Source: Segatella copri (GTDB lineage: Bacteria > Bacteroidota > Bacteroidia > Bacteroidales > Bacteroidaceae). Taken from it: a stretch of 64,000 nt of DNA. Within the stretch, counting starts at the first letter, position 1. The number at the start of each line of letters is the position of its first letter. The notes under the pieces are model-generated. The model was given only the letters and a program-made list of their open reading frames with translations. It had not been told where the DNA came from and ran no database searches. The stretch spans positions 2,144,501-2,208,500 of the forward strand of contig NZ_CP156891.1 of the NCBI RefSeq assembly GCF_019249795.2, in the 5' to 3' direction. A program made the position numbers and the translations under genes. Shown piece by piece: positions 43,982 through 52,740 of this stretch.

Positions 43982-45580
43982 ATGACGAATCACTCAACAG
44001 AAATAATGAACCAAGCAACGCTCGATTTTATCCGCCAGCATCAGGACGATGATGTTCGCCAGTTGGCTTTCCTCGGCAGCAAGTATCCCGAGGTAGATAT
44101 GCCTTTCGCTCTCGACCAGATTCGCGGGCGAAAGATGGCTCGTGTGAAACTGCCCCGTTGGGCAAGCATTGATGGCATCATCTATCCCCCTCATATTTCG
44201 ATGGAGCAATGTTCGTCAGAGCAAACGGCACTTTATAAGGCTGAACTCGCTGCCCGACTGCTCGGTTTGTCTCCTTCATCATCCGAAAACGGAGAAGAAA
44301 AGGAGAAGGAGAGCGAAAACGCCTCAAATCTTCATCTTTCTGAAATTTGCGAATTTGCCGGCAAAGGGGCAGTTGATTCAGAATTCGCCAAAAATGAAGC
44401 TACTTGCAAAAAGCAACAGATATTAACAGAATCAGAAGAGAATGTTAATGAAATAAAAGAAGAACCTTATGAAGGAGATTTTTCTGAAGAAATCGGGTTT
44501 GTTGACCTGACCGGCGGTTTCGGAGTAGACTTCTCTTACATCGCTTCCCGATTGGACGTGAAGTCGATGTATGTGGAGCGTCAGGCTCATCTCTGTGAAG
44601 CAGCGAAGGAAAACTTTGGGCGGTTGGGTTTGAAGAATGCCATCGTGAAGAATGGAGACGGAATAGAGGTTCTGCATTCTTTTGCTTCAAAGAAAGAGGC
44701 TGCTGCATCAGATTCTTTAGGCATAACTGAAGATCAGTCTCAGTCATTACTTAAGACCAACCTTGGTCTTAAGCTGATCTTCATCGATCCTGCTCGTAGA
44801 GACGATGCGGGCAACAAGGTAGTATCCTTGAAAGATTGTACGCCCGATGTAACCCTTTTGCAGGAAGAAATGCTTTCGAAGGCAGATTACGTCATCATCA
44901 AACTCTCTCCGATGCTTGACTGGCACCGTGCGGTAAGCGAATTAAACTGCGTACAAGAGGTTCATATCATCTCCGTGAATAATGAGTGTAAGGAACTCCT
45001 TTTAGTGCTCTCAGCGCGAAATATGGACGATATGAGGGCTTCATCGGCAGATGGAGAAAGTGGAGAAGATGAAATAGATGGAGCAGAAGGAACAGATGGA
45101 GAAGTAAAACATGCCGGGAATCTCCGTATTTATTGCATCAACGATGCGCAATCCTTCGTCTGCGATGAGTTGGATATGGAGTCTTCTTCGGTGAAGATAG
45201 CCCCATCCACCCTTGAAGAGATGCTGTATCTTTACGAGCCGAATGCCTCGTTGATGAAAGCCGGCTGTTTCAGCGTCTTATCTGAGCGATATGGAGCCAG
45301 AATGCTTTCCAAGAACAGTCATCTTTTCGTGAGCCGTGAGCCTATCGCTGTCTTCCCCGGCAGAAGTTTCCGCATCATCGTCGTATCCTCCTTTAATAAA
45401 AAGGAGTTGAAGCGTCATCTGTCAGGAATCACCAAGGCAAACATCGCTACCCGCAACTTCCCCCTTTCCGTAGCAGAATTACGCAAGCGATTGAAGCTGA
45501 AGGATGGTGGCGAAACCTATATCTTCGCCACCACATTGAGCGACGAAAGTCATGTGCTGATGATAACGGAGAAAGCTTAG
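43982..45580 (+). CDS. Class I SAM-dependent methyltransferase with THUMP-like domain
   Basis: 532 aa from the ATG at 43982; the open frame extends to 43955 but that lies in the promoter. The Rossmann core shows motif I VDLTGGFGVDFSYIASRL (about 180-197), motif II YVERQAHLCEAAKENF and motif IV LIFIDPARRDDAGNK. The C-terminus is a small THUMP-like domain. Two stretches look inserted: an acidic/charged region at about 100-170 (ENGEEKEKESENASNLHL) and one at about 355-385 (DGESGEDEIDGAEGTDGE), the latter coded by purine-rich near-repeats. Substrate is probably RNA, unknown. Confidence 0.8.
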   Translation: MTNHSTEIMNQATLDFIRQHQDDDVRQLAFLGSKYPEVDMPFALDQIRGRKMARVKLPRWASIDGIIYPPHISMEQCSSEQTALYKAELAARLLGLSPSSSENGEEKEKESENASNLHLSEICEFAGKGAVDSEFAKNEATCKKQQILTESEENVNEIKEEPYEGDFSEEIGFVDLTGGFGVDFSYIASRLDVKSMYVERQAHLCEAAKENFGRLGLKNAIVKNGDGIEVLHSFASKKEAAASDSLGITEDQSQSLLKTNLGLKLIFIDPARRDDAGNKVVSLKDCTPDVTLLQEEMLSKADYVIIKLSPMLDWHRAVSELNCVQEVHIISVNNECKELLLVLSARNMDDMRASSADGESGEDEIDGAEGTDGEVKHAGNLRIYCINDAQSFVCDELDMESSSVKIAPSTLEEMLYLYEPNASLMKAGCFSVLSERYGARMLSKNSHLFVSREPIAVFPGRSFRIIVVSSFNKKELKRHLSGITKANIATRNFPLSVAELRKRLKLKDGGETYIFATTLSDESHVLMITEKA

Positions 45581-45701
45581 AAAACCTCGAAAATGTGTAA
45601 AATGTAAAGGTCTGAAAAGAAAAATATATCAGCAACAGCTTGATAGAGAAAAAAATAGGTGAGGTGTGCTGCCACAGTGGCGTTTTATCTCTTTAATGAA
45701 A

Positions 45702-45735
45702 AAGTTCCAAGTGGGAGAAATGCCACTTGGAACTT
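45702..45735 (-). terminator. Terminator of carboxylesterase gene
   Basis: 13-bp stem AAGTTCCAAGTGG / CCACTTGGAACTT followed on the minus strand by TTTTTC. Confidence 0.85.
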
Positions 45736-45741
45736 GACGTA

Positions 45742-47283
45742 TTATTTTCTTTTTTCCTTGAAGAACTTCTCGAAGAAGTCCATTTGCTTTTGATTTTGAA
45801 CAGGACCCAAATGCAGTCCTTCCTTCATAATCATCACCGTTGGTTTACCTTCCTGGTAGCTAGTCCAGAAAGGAAGGCTATCCCCATTTGGATTGCCAGT
45901 CTTGGTAAAGTTGATCCAGTAGCGTGACATGATTTGTTCCATGTGCTGCTCCGTCTCGGTCATCTTTCCAGAGCCAAACTTATAGCCATAGATGAATGGC
46001 ATCTCTGCCACATGGCTGGCTCCTCCCTTGCGGCTTTTCACGATGGTGTTCTCAGAGTCTTGGTCAAAGTAATACATATACACCTTGCCCTTGCCGGTCT
46101 TGCTCTGCAGGTTAGCCCAGGCATACGTTCCCCATGCAAAGGAGCCATCACGGAAAATGTCGGATTGAGCGAAGTAGGTTTCTTCCTCTGTCTTGGCAGG
46201 ATAGAGACTGAGAACCTGGTCTGCCCAACTTCCATATATCTCATGGATTCTTTTCTCATAGTCACTTACACTGACAGGGTGGCTAAACATACTTCCTTCG
46301 TCGCTGTTGGTTCCTATGATGACATTTACATCATTGTAGCTTCCCTTTTCATAGAGCTTATACTGGTCATCGGTGATGGAGTAGCCGTCAACGTTCGGCC
46401 AAAAAGACTCAAAGGCGGTATTCTTCACGATGTCCATAGCCGGAACTTTTCTTAGCTGCTTCAAGTTCTTAGCCTTGAGTCTCTTTTGAAGGAGAAGTCC
46501 ACCTGCTTCTGCCGCTTTGGAGGTGAGCATGGCTGTGTTACCATTTCTGCTTTCACCCACAGGCCAGAAGGAGCTACCACTTTCGCTGATGGCTCCTCGG
46601 AAGAGTCCCTTGGCAAGGGGAGAGGCGCATAGTATACTTACCGAGATACCACCGGCAGATTCTCCAGCAATGGTAATCTTGTCTGGGTCTCCACCGAAGG
46701 CAGCGATATTGTCGTGAATCCATTTTAAGGCCATCACTTGATCAAGGATGCCATAGTTACCAGATATGTTCTTGCCTGATTCCTTACTCAGCTCTGGATG
46801 TGCCATGAATCCCAAGGCTCCCAAGCGGTATTCTATGCTGCAATAGATGATGCCTTCCTTGACAAAGCTTTCCTGAGTTCCACTGTAGGAGCCAGAAAGA
46901 AAGGCTCCTCCATGAATCATCACAAATACAGGGAGTTTGTCATTCTTACTCTTGGCTGGTGTTTCCACACTGAGGTATAGGCAGTCCTCGCTCATGCCCT
47001 GCTCTCCACCATTTTGGTTAGGGTCGATGGGCTGTGGTGGACGGTCTCCCCATTTATCTGCTTTGAATACTCCCTTCCAAGGCTTCTTGCTTACTGGGGC
47101 TTTCCATCTGAGGTTGCCCACTGGTGCTTCAGCGTATGGGATTCCCTTGTATAGGGCGAATCCTTCATGTTCCACACCTTCAATTTCTCCTTGCTCCACT
47201 GTTGTTCTTAGCAGTTGGGCGTTAGCTGCCGATAGGCAAAAGAGTGTCAGGGCGGCTGTCAGTAGATGTCTTTTCAATTTCAT
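45742..47283 (-). CDS. Type B carboxylesterase, secreted
   Basis: 513 aa with an N-terminal signal peptide (LLTAALTLFCLSAANA, about 7-22). The alpha/beta-hydrolase core has the nucleophile Ser in ITIAGESAGGISV (about 205), acidic residue in GTNSDEGSM and the His in ASHVAEMPFIYG; the oxyanion loop is FVMIHGGAFLSGSY. It likely hydrolyses ester bonds of dietary or host carboxylic esters in the periplasm. Another secreted esterase gene is divergent 560 bp away. Confidence 0.9.
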   Translation of the reverse strand: MKLKRHLLTAALTLFCLSAANAQLLRTTVEQGEIEGVEHEGFALYKGIPYAEAPVGNLRWKAPVSKKPWKGVFKADKWGDRPPQPIDPNQNGGEQGMSEDCLYLSVETPAKSKNDKLPVFVMIHGGAFLSGSYSGTQESFVKEGIIYCSIEYRLGALGFMAHPELSKESGKNISGNYGILDQVMALKWIHDNIAAFGGDPDKITIAGESAGGISVSILCASPLAKGLFRGAISESGSSFWPVGESRNGNTAMLTSKAAEAGGLLLQKRLKAKNLKQLRKVPAMDIVKNTAFESFWPNVDGYSITDDQYKLYEKGSYNDVNVIIGTNSDEGSMFSHPVSVSDYEKRIHEIYGSWADQVLSLYPAKTEEETYFAQSDIFRDGSFAWGTYAWANLQSKTGKGKVYMYYFDQDSENTIVKSRKGGASHVAEMPFIYGYKFGSGKMTETEQHMEQIMSRYWINFTKTGNPNGDSLPFWTSYQEGKPTVMIMKEGLHLGPVQNQKQMDFFEKFFKEKRK

Positions 47284-47432
47284 TTCTGGTTATTCCATTA
47301 ATTCCGCAACACTATTATCAATTAAACATTTTAGGCGCCTGAGCAACAAAAAGTTACTCCGGATTTTGCTATATCAGAATTTTCACTTATCTTAGTGTTG
47401 CGAAAAGAAAACAAGCAAAACTCTGATATGAC

Positions 47433-47596
47433 ATGGCAAAGATACAAATTAAATCTGAGAAACTCACTCCTTTTGGAGGAATATTTTCGGGTCATGGAGC
47501 AATTTGACACCATATTGTCTTCTGTAATCGACTCCACCCTCATAATTTCACTACTCATTTGATGAACCATCTCTCGCTTCATCCGACACTTCGCAT
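47433..47596 (+). pseudogene. IS1380-family transposase fragment
   Basis: ATGGCAAAGATACAAATTAA gives MAKIQIKSEKLTPFGGIFS, the known N-terminus of Bacteroidales IS1380 transposases. The next piece, in another frame, reads MEQFDTILSSVIDSTL, and then TTHLMNHLSLHPTLRIS from further inside the protein. Frameshift and internal deletion make it non-functional. Confidence 0.75.
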
Positions 47597-47735
47597 TTCT
47601 CGCCAGTGTTGGAGAGAATAGATGATCGAGCTTTTTCTTATTGTGATTCCTTGGAGAATGTTAGTTTTCCGCCAGTGCTTAAAACTATCGGGAAGGATAT
47701 TTGTTTGTTCAAGATGCCTATTGAGGGTATCTTGA
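47597..47735 (+). pseudogene. BspA-type leucine-rich repeat fragment
   Basis: PVLERIDDRAFSYCDSLENV then SFPPVLKTIGKDICLF is one to two LRR_5 repeats (pattern IxxxAFxxCxSLxxVxFPxxLxxIG). It is open in frame with the downstream esterase, but the esterase has its own signal peptide and promoter, so the fragment is debris. Confidence 0.7.
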
Positions 47736-47757
47736 ACAAAAATATCCTTGAAATCAT

Positions 47758-47788
47758 TTTGTTATCTCAATGGAATGTTGTACTTTTG
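47758..47788 (+). promoter_or_regulatory. Promoter of the acetylxylan esterase-like gene
   Basis: TTTG (47758-47761), 19-bp spacer, TACTTTTG (47781-47788); ATG at 47840. This decides the start and excludes the upstream LRR codons. Confidence 0.8.
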
Positions 47789-47839
47789 CGCTCATATATG
47801 ATAGTTGAATATTATAATTTAAAAACAAACTATAAAATT

Positions 47840-49177
47840 ATGAACAGATTAAGGACAATCTATTTATCGCTTCTGTTTATCCTGGCGATGAACATGACGA
47901 GTGTGTTAAGTGTGAAGGCGGAGAACTATCCCTATCGCAGTGATTATCTCTGGCTAACCGTGCCTGACCATGCCGACTGGCTCTATAAGACGGGCGAACA
48001 GGCTAAGGTGGAAGTAAGTTTCTATAAGTATGGAATTCCCCGTGACGGCGAGGTGAATTATGAAATAGGCGATGACATGCTGAAGGCTGACAAGAAAGGA
48101 AGCTTCAAGCTGAAGAATGGGCGCGCCATCGTGAACATGGGAACCCGAAAGACACCGGGCTTCCGCGATTTGAGATTATTCTATAAACTCGATGGTAAGA
48201 CCTATCAGCATCATATCAAAGTAGGATTCTCGGTAGATAAGATTCAGCCTTATACCCAGGAGCCTAAGGATTTCGATGCTTTCTGGCAGCAGGCAAAGGA
48301 CGAACTGAAGAACGTGCCGATGAGCTATACCAAGGAACTCGCCAAGGAATATTGTACAGATAAGATAGATTGCTATCTTGTAAAGCTTCAGATAGATAAG
48401 AAAGGTCATGCGATGTACGGCTACCTCTTCTATCCCAAGAATGCCAAGCAGGGTAGCCATCCTGTGGTTCTCACACCTCCTGGAGCCGGCATCAAGACCA
48501 TCAAGGAGCCTATGCGCAATAAATATTACGCCGAGAACGGATTCATCCGCTTCGAGATAGAGATTCATGGTCTCGACCCACGTCTCCCAGCCGAAACATT
48601 CCAGGAGATAAGCAAGGGATTCAACGATGCAAACGGTGGTTATCTTGCCAATGGATTGGAAGATAAGAACCGTTATTATATGAGGCATGTTTATCAGGGA
48701 CTGGTGCGCTGCATAGATTTCCTAACCTCTCTCCCAGAATGGGACGGAAAGAATGTGGCTGTGCAGGGCGGAAGTCAGGGTGGAGCCTTGGCTATTATTG
48801 CAGCCGGTTTAGATAAGCGCGTAACCCAGTGTGTTGCCAATCATCCGGCGCTCAGCGATATGGCTGCTTATGCCGAGAAGGGAAGAACGGGCGGTTATCC
48901 TCACTTCAATAAATATCATGAGATATTGAAGAACAAGGATTGTCTCAACACGATGGCTTATTATGATGTGGTGAATTTTGCCCGCAAGGTAAAGGCCCCA
49001 ACTTATCTTACATGGGGATATAACGATAATACCTGTCCGCCAACTACCAGCTATGCTGTTTGGAATACGTTGAAATGTAAGAAGGAAGCTTTGCTCACTC
49101 CAATCAATGAGCATTGGACTACACCCGATACAAATTATCAGCAGATGGTTTGGATAAAAGAGCATCTCGTTAAGTAA
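47840..49177 (+). CDS. Acetylxylan esterase / cephalosporin-C deacetylase family protein, secreted
   Basis: 445 aa from the ATG at 47840 with a signal peptide (TIYLSLLFILAMNMTSVLSV). The AXE1 domain occupies about residues 130-440: nucleophile Ser in VAVQGGSQGGALAI, Asp in YLTWGYNDNTCPP and His in INEHWTTPD form the triad. It removes acetyl groups from plant xylan or similar sugars, expected for a fibre-using gut bacterium. A beta-domain of about 100 residues precedes the catalytic part. Confidence 0.9.
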   Translation: MNRLRTIYLSLLFILAMNMTSVLSVKAENYPYRSDYLWLTVPDHADWLYKTGEQAKVEVSFYKYGIPRDGEVNYEIGDDMLKADKKGSFKLKNGRAIVNMGTRKTPGFRDLRLFYKLDGKTYQHHIKVGFSVDKIQPYTQEPKDFDAFWQQAKDELKNVPMSYTKELAKEYCTDKIDCYLVKLQIDKKGHAMYGYLFYPKNAKQGSHPVVLTPPGAGIKTIKEPMRNKYYAENGFIRFEIEIHGLDPRLPAETFQEISKGFNDANGGYLANGLEDKNRYYMRHVYQGLVRCIDFLTSLPEWDGKNVAVQGGSQGGALAIIAAGLDKRVTQCVANHPALSDMAAYAEKGRTGGYPHFNKYHEILKNKDCLNTMAYYDVVNFARKVKAPTYLTWGYNDNTCPPTTSYAVWNTLKCKKEALLTPINEHWTTPDTNYQQMVWIKEHLVK

Positions 49178-49269
49178 AACTGATTCCGCCAAAACCACCA
49201 GTAAATGGGTGATATAGGCTAGTTTGGGAGCTGTAATTAAAAATTAACCCCTAAAAAACTGCAAAAAAA

Positions 49270-49310
49270 GTAGCAATATTTGGTAATTTGCCAAAATATT
49301 GCTACTTTTG
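49270..49310 (+). promoter_or_regulatory. Promoter overlapped by a long inverted repeat
   Basis: TTTG (49279-49282), 20-bp spacer, TACTTTTG (49303-49310). The arms GTAGCAATATTTGG (49270-49283) and CCAAAATATTGCTAC (49291-49305) cover both promoter boxes, so a dimeric repressor or a hairpin could act here. Confidence 0.65.
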
Positions 49311-49342
49311 CATTTATAATATTGCAAACTAGTTTGAAAATC

Positions 49343-50494
49343 ATGTCATTAATAGAAATTAAAAAGGTCGAAACAAAGAAGGACTTGAAGACGTTCATCG
49401 ACTTCCATTACGACCTCTACGAAGGCAACGAATATGATGTGCCTAATCTTTTCAGCGACGACATGAATACTCTGAGCAAGGACAAGAACGCAGCGTTCGA
49501 GTTCTGCGAGGCAGAGTATTTTCTTGCCTATAAGGACGGCAAGCTGGCAGGTCGCGTCGCTGCCATTATCAATCATAAGGCAAACAATAAATGGGGCAGG
49601 AAGTCGGTCCGTTTCGGCTGGATTGATTTCATTGACGACCGCGAGGTTTCCAAGGCTCTTCTCGATGCTGTAGAGAAATACGGTAAGGAGAAGGGAATGG
49701 AAGATATTGTAGGTCCGCTGGGTTTTACCGATATGGATCCAGAAGGCATGCTTACCTGGGGCTTTGACCAGCTAGGCACCATGCCTACCATTTATAATTA
49801 TTCATATTATCCGGAGCACATCGAGGCTCTGGAGGGCTTTACCGTAGATAATAAGTATGTAGAGTATAAACTGATGGTGCCAGATACCATCCCGGAGAAA
49901 TATGCCAAGATAGCAGCGATGATAGAGAAAAGATACAATCTCCATGTCCGCAAACTTACCCGTAAGGATATTTATCAGGGCGGATACGGACAGAAGATTT
50001 TCGACCTCATCAATGATACATACAAGCATCTCTATGGTTATTCCGAACTTTCACAGAAGCAGATAGACCAGTACATCAAGATGTATCTGTCTTTGCTCGA
50101 CCTGAACTTTGTAACAGCCATAGAAGACTGGACTACCGAGGATCATAAGATGATAGGTATCGGTATTACGATGCCTTCCCTTTCCAGAGCTCTGCAGAAG
50201 TGTCATAGGGGCAGGCTGCTTCCTTTTGGCTGGTGGCATCTGCTGCGCGCCATCAAGTTCCATAAAACCAAGATTGTCGACCTTCTGCTCATCGGTATCC
50301 AGCCGGAATACCGTGCTAAGGGTGCCAATGCGCTGCTCTTTGCCGACCTGATTCCTATCTATCAGAAGTATGGAATCGAGTGGGGAGAAACGCAGGTAGA
50401 AATGGAAGAAAATGCTGCCGTGCAGGGACAATGGGGCGTCTTGGATCCAATCCTTCACAAGCGCCGCAACTGCTATATTAAGAGTATCAAGTAA
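49343..50494 (+). CDS. GNAT-like acyltransferase domain protein
   Basis: 383 aa from the ATG at 49343 (MSLIEIKKVETKKDLKTFID); the longer reading begins before the promoter. Similar in layout to YghO-type proteins: an N-terminal half with YDVPNLFSDDMNTLSK and AGRVAAIINHKANNKWG, GPLGFTDMDPEGMLTWGFD in the middle, and a C-terminal GNAT fold with IGIQPEYRAKGANALLFADL (about 320). Substrate unknown. Monocistronic and possibly regulated through the inverted repeat in its promoter. Confidence 0.7.
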   Translation: MSLIEIKKVETKKDLKTFIDFHYDLYEGNEYDVPNLFSDDMNTLSKDKNAAFEFCEAEYFLAYKDGKLAGRVAAIINHKANNKWGRKSVRFGWIDFIDDREVSKALLDAVEKYGKEKGMEDIVGPLGFTDMDPEGMLTWGFDQLGTMPTIYNYSYYPEHIEALEGFTVDNKYVEYKLMVPDTIPEKYAKIAAMIEKRYNLHVRKLTRKDIYQGGYGQKIFDLINDTYKHLYGYSELSQKQIDQYIKMYLSLLDLNFVTAIEDWTTEDHKMIGIGITMPSLSRALQKCHRGRLLPFGWWHLLRAIKFHKTKIVDLLLIGIQPEYRAKGANALLFADLIPIYQKYGIEWGETQVEMEENAAVQGQWGVLDPILHKRRNCYIKSIK

Positions 50495-50580
50495 ATAGCA
50501 ATTATTGTGTTGGCAATGATCTGATAAACAGAATATTGCAACATCATTTGCTATGTTATAAGAAAATAAATAAGAATAAC

Positions 50581-50593
50581 TAAGGAGGAAATC
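50581..50593 (+). promoter_or_regulatory. Strong Shine-Dalgarno site before parE
   Basis: TAAGGAGGAAATC directly before ATG 50594; confirms the start. Confidence 0.65.
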
Positions 50594-52603
50594 ATGTCTG
50601 AAGATAAAAACTTAGGTAACAGCGAATTGAATGCTGCAGATGAGTTTGCCAATGCCCCTCAGGAGCAGCCGCCGGTAGAATATACCGACGATAACATCCG
50701 CCACTTGAGCGATATGGAGCATGTACGCACCCGTCCGGGTATGTACATCGGCCGTCTGGGAGATGGAAATCTGCCGGAAGATGGTATTTATGTGCTCTTG
50801 AAGGAGGTGGTAGACAACTCTATCGATGAATTCAAGATGGGTGCAGGTGCCCGTCTGGAAATCGATATCGAGGACAATCTGCGTGTCAGCGTGCGCGACT
50901 ATGGTCGTGGTATTCCTCAGGGCAAGCTCGTTGAGGCTGTAAGTGTGCTGAATACCGGCGGTAAGTACGACAGCAAGGCGTTCAAGAAGAGCGTCGGTCT
51001 GAATGGTGTGGGTGTGAAGGCGGTCAATGCCCTCAGTTCCCATTTCGAAGTAAAGTCGTACCGCGATGGAAAGGTGCGCCATCTGAAGTTTGAGAAAGGT
51101 ATTCTGAAGAGCGATATGACGGAAGATACTGAGGACGAGAACGGTACCTTTATCTTCTTCGAGCCGGATAATACACTCTTCAAGAACTATTCCTTCCACG
51201 ATGATTTCGTGGAAACGATGCTCCGCAACTATACTTATCTGAACACCGGACTCACCATCATGCACAATGGCCGCCGCATCTTGAGTCGCCATGGTCTGCA
51301 GGATTTGCTGAGCGATAATATGACCAACGAAGGTCTCTACGACATCGTCCACATGAAGGGCGAGGACATCGAGATTGCCTTCACCCATACCAACCAGTAT
51401 GGCGAGGAGTATTATTCCTTCGTCAACGGTCAGCACACCACCCAGGGAGGTACGCATCAGAGTGCCTTCAAGGAGCATATTGCCAAGACTATCAAGGAGT
51501 TCTACGGCAAGTATGAGTATGCTGACATCCGAAACGGACTGGTGGCTGCCATTGCCATCAACGTAGAAGAACCGGTTTTCGAGAGTCAGACCAAGATTAA
51601 GCTCGGAAGTACTACGATGACGCCGAATGGTGGCGAAACCATCAATAAGTATGTGGGCGATTTCCTGAAGAAGGAAGTAGACAACTATCTCCATATCCAC
51701 AAGGGTGTAGCTGAGGTTCTGGAGAATAAGATTAAGGAGAGCGAACGCGAGCGCAAGGCGATGGCGGGCGTTACCAAACTCGCCCGTGAGCGTGCCAAGA
51801 AGGCGAATCTCCACAATCGCAAGCTCCGCGACTGCCGCATCCATTTCAGCGACGCCAAGAACGAGCGCAAGGAGGAGAGTTCCATCTTCATCACCGAGGG
51901 CGATTCTGCCAGCGGAAGCATCACCAAGAGCCGCGATGTGAATACCCAGGCGGTGTTCTCTCTGCGTGGTAAACCGCTCAACAGCTTCGGTCTTACCAAG
52001 AAGGTGGTTTATGAGAACGAGGAGTTCAATCTGCTTCAGGCGGCTCTCGATATAGAGGACGGCTTGGATTCATTGCGTTACAACAAGGTAATTGTGGCAA
52101 CCGATGCGGATGTCGACGGAATGCACATCCGCCTGCTCATCATCACCTTCTTCCTTCAGTTCTTCCCAGATCTCATCAAGAAGGGCCATGTCTACGTGCT
52201 TCAGACCCCATTGTTCCGAGTGCGCAACAAGCGAACCAAGATCAAGAACAAGCAGGTGGTGGCTGATGCGGATGCGAAACTGGGAAGCAAGGAGAAAAAG
52301 AGCGATTTCATCACGCATTACTGTTACAGCGATGAGGAGCGCCAGCAGGCGATTCGCGATTTGGGCCCTGACCCTGAAATCACCCGATTCAAAGGATTGG
52401 GAGAGATTTCGCCTGATGAATTCGCCCATTTCATCGGTCCCGACATGCGGTTGGAGCAGGTTACGCTGCATAAAACCGACCAGGTGCAGAAGCTGCTGGA
52501 ATATTATATGGGTAAGAACACGATGGAGCGCCAGAACTTCATCATCGAAAATCTGGTAATAGAAGAGGATATTCCGGAGGAAGACTCAGCACCGCTGGAT
52601 TAA
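50594..52603 (+). CDS. parE: DNA topoisomerase IV subunit B
   Basis: 669 aa. GHKL ATPase: [31 protein letters not shown] (catalytic Glu), DYGRGIP, and [14 protein letters not shown] (lid). Transducer and TOPRIM follow with [17 protein letters not shown] and [12 protein letters not shown]. Length and the short C-terminus favour ParE over GyrB. With ParC it separates linked daughter chromosomes. ATAACTAAGGAGGAAATC precedes the ATG, an unusually strong ribosome-binding site here. No parC gene is seen next to it. Confidence 0.9.
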   Translation: MSEDKNLGNSELNAADEFANAPQEQPPVEYTDDNIRHLSDMEHVRTRPGMYIGRLGDGNLPEDGIYVLLKEVVDNSIDEFKMGAGARLEIDIEDNLRVSVRDYGRGIPQGKLVEAVSVLNTGGKYDSKAFKKSVGLNGVGVKAVNALSSHFEVKSYRDGKVRHLKFEKGILKSDMTEDTEDENGTFIFFEPDNTLFKNYSFHDDFVETMLRNYTYLNTGLTIMHNGRRILSRHGLQDLLSDNMTNEGLYDIVHMKGEDIEIAFTHTNQYGEEYYSFVNGQHTTQGGTHQSAFKEHIAKTIKEFYGKYEYADIRNGLVAAIAINVEEPVFESQTKIKLGSTTMTPNGGETINKYVGDFLKKEVDNYLHIHKGVAEVLENKIKESERERKAMAGVTKLARERAKKANLHNRKLRDCRIHFSDAKNERKEESSIFITEGDSASGSITKSRDVNTQAVFSLRGKPLNSFGLTKKVVYENEEFNLLQAALDIEDGLDSLRYNKVIVATDADVDGMHIRLLIITFFLQFFPDLIKKGHVYVLQTPLFRVRNKRTKIKNKQVVADADAKLGSKEKKSDFITHYCYSDEERQQAIRDLGPDPEITRFKGLGEISPDEFAHFIGPDMRLEQVTLHKTDQVQKLLEYYMGKNTMERQNFIIENLVIEEDIPEEDSAPLD

Positions 52604-52607
52604 ATGA

Positions 52608-52637
52608 AGTGAAGAGTGAAGAACGAAGAGTGAAGAA
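52608..52637. repeat. GAGTGAA heptamer repeat
   Basis: GTGAAGAGTGAAGAACGAAG continuing AGTGAAGAATTC. Same family as the insert inside the TrmH-type gene (which also ends next to GAATTC). Confidence 0.75.
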
Positions 52638-52675
52638 TTCAAGTGCTTTCGGGGGGGTAACCATTGAAAAAAGCG

Positions 52676-52698
52676 CTGTTAACTGTTAACCTGTTAAC
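52676..52698. repeat. GTTAAC triple repeat, copy 1
   Basis: CTGTTAACTGTTAACCTGTT + AAC, preceded by GAAAAAA. Identical 23-bp copies at 54340, 57753 and 63224. Confidence 0.85.
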
Positions 52699-52740
52699 TC
52701 TTGAAGGATTTCTCTCTTTCATAACTTTAAGTTTTAAGAA

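Noticed and set aside
47606..47839. N-terminal extension of the AXE1 esterase
   Set aside because: It consists of LRR debris; a canonical promoter and a signal peptide mark the true start at 47840.
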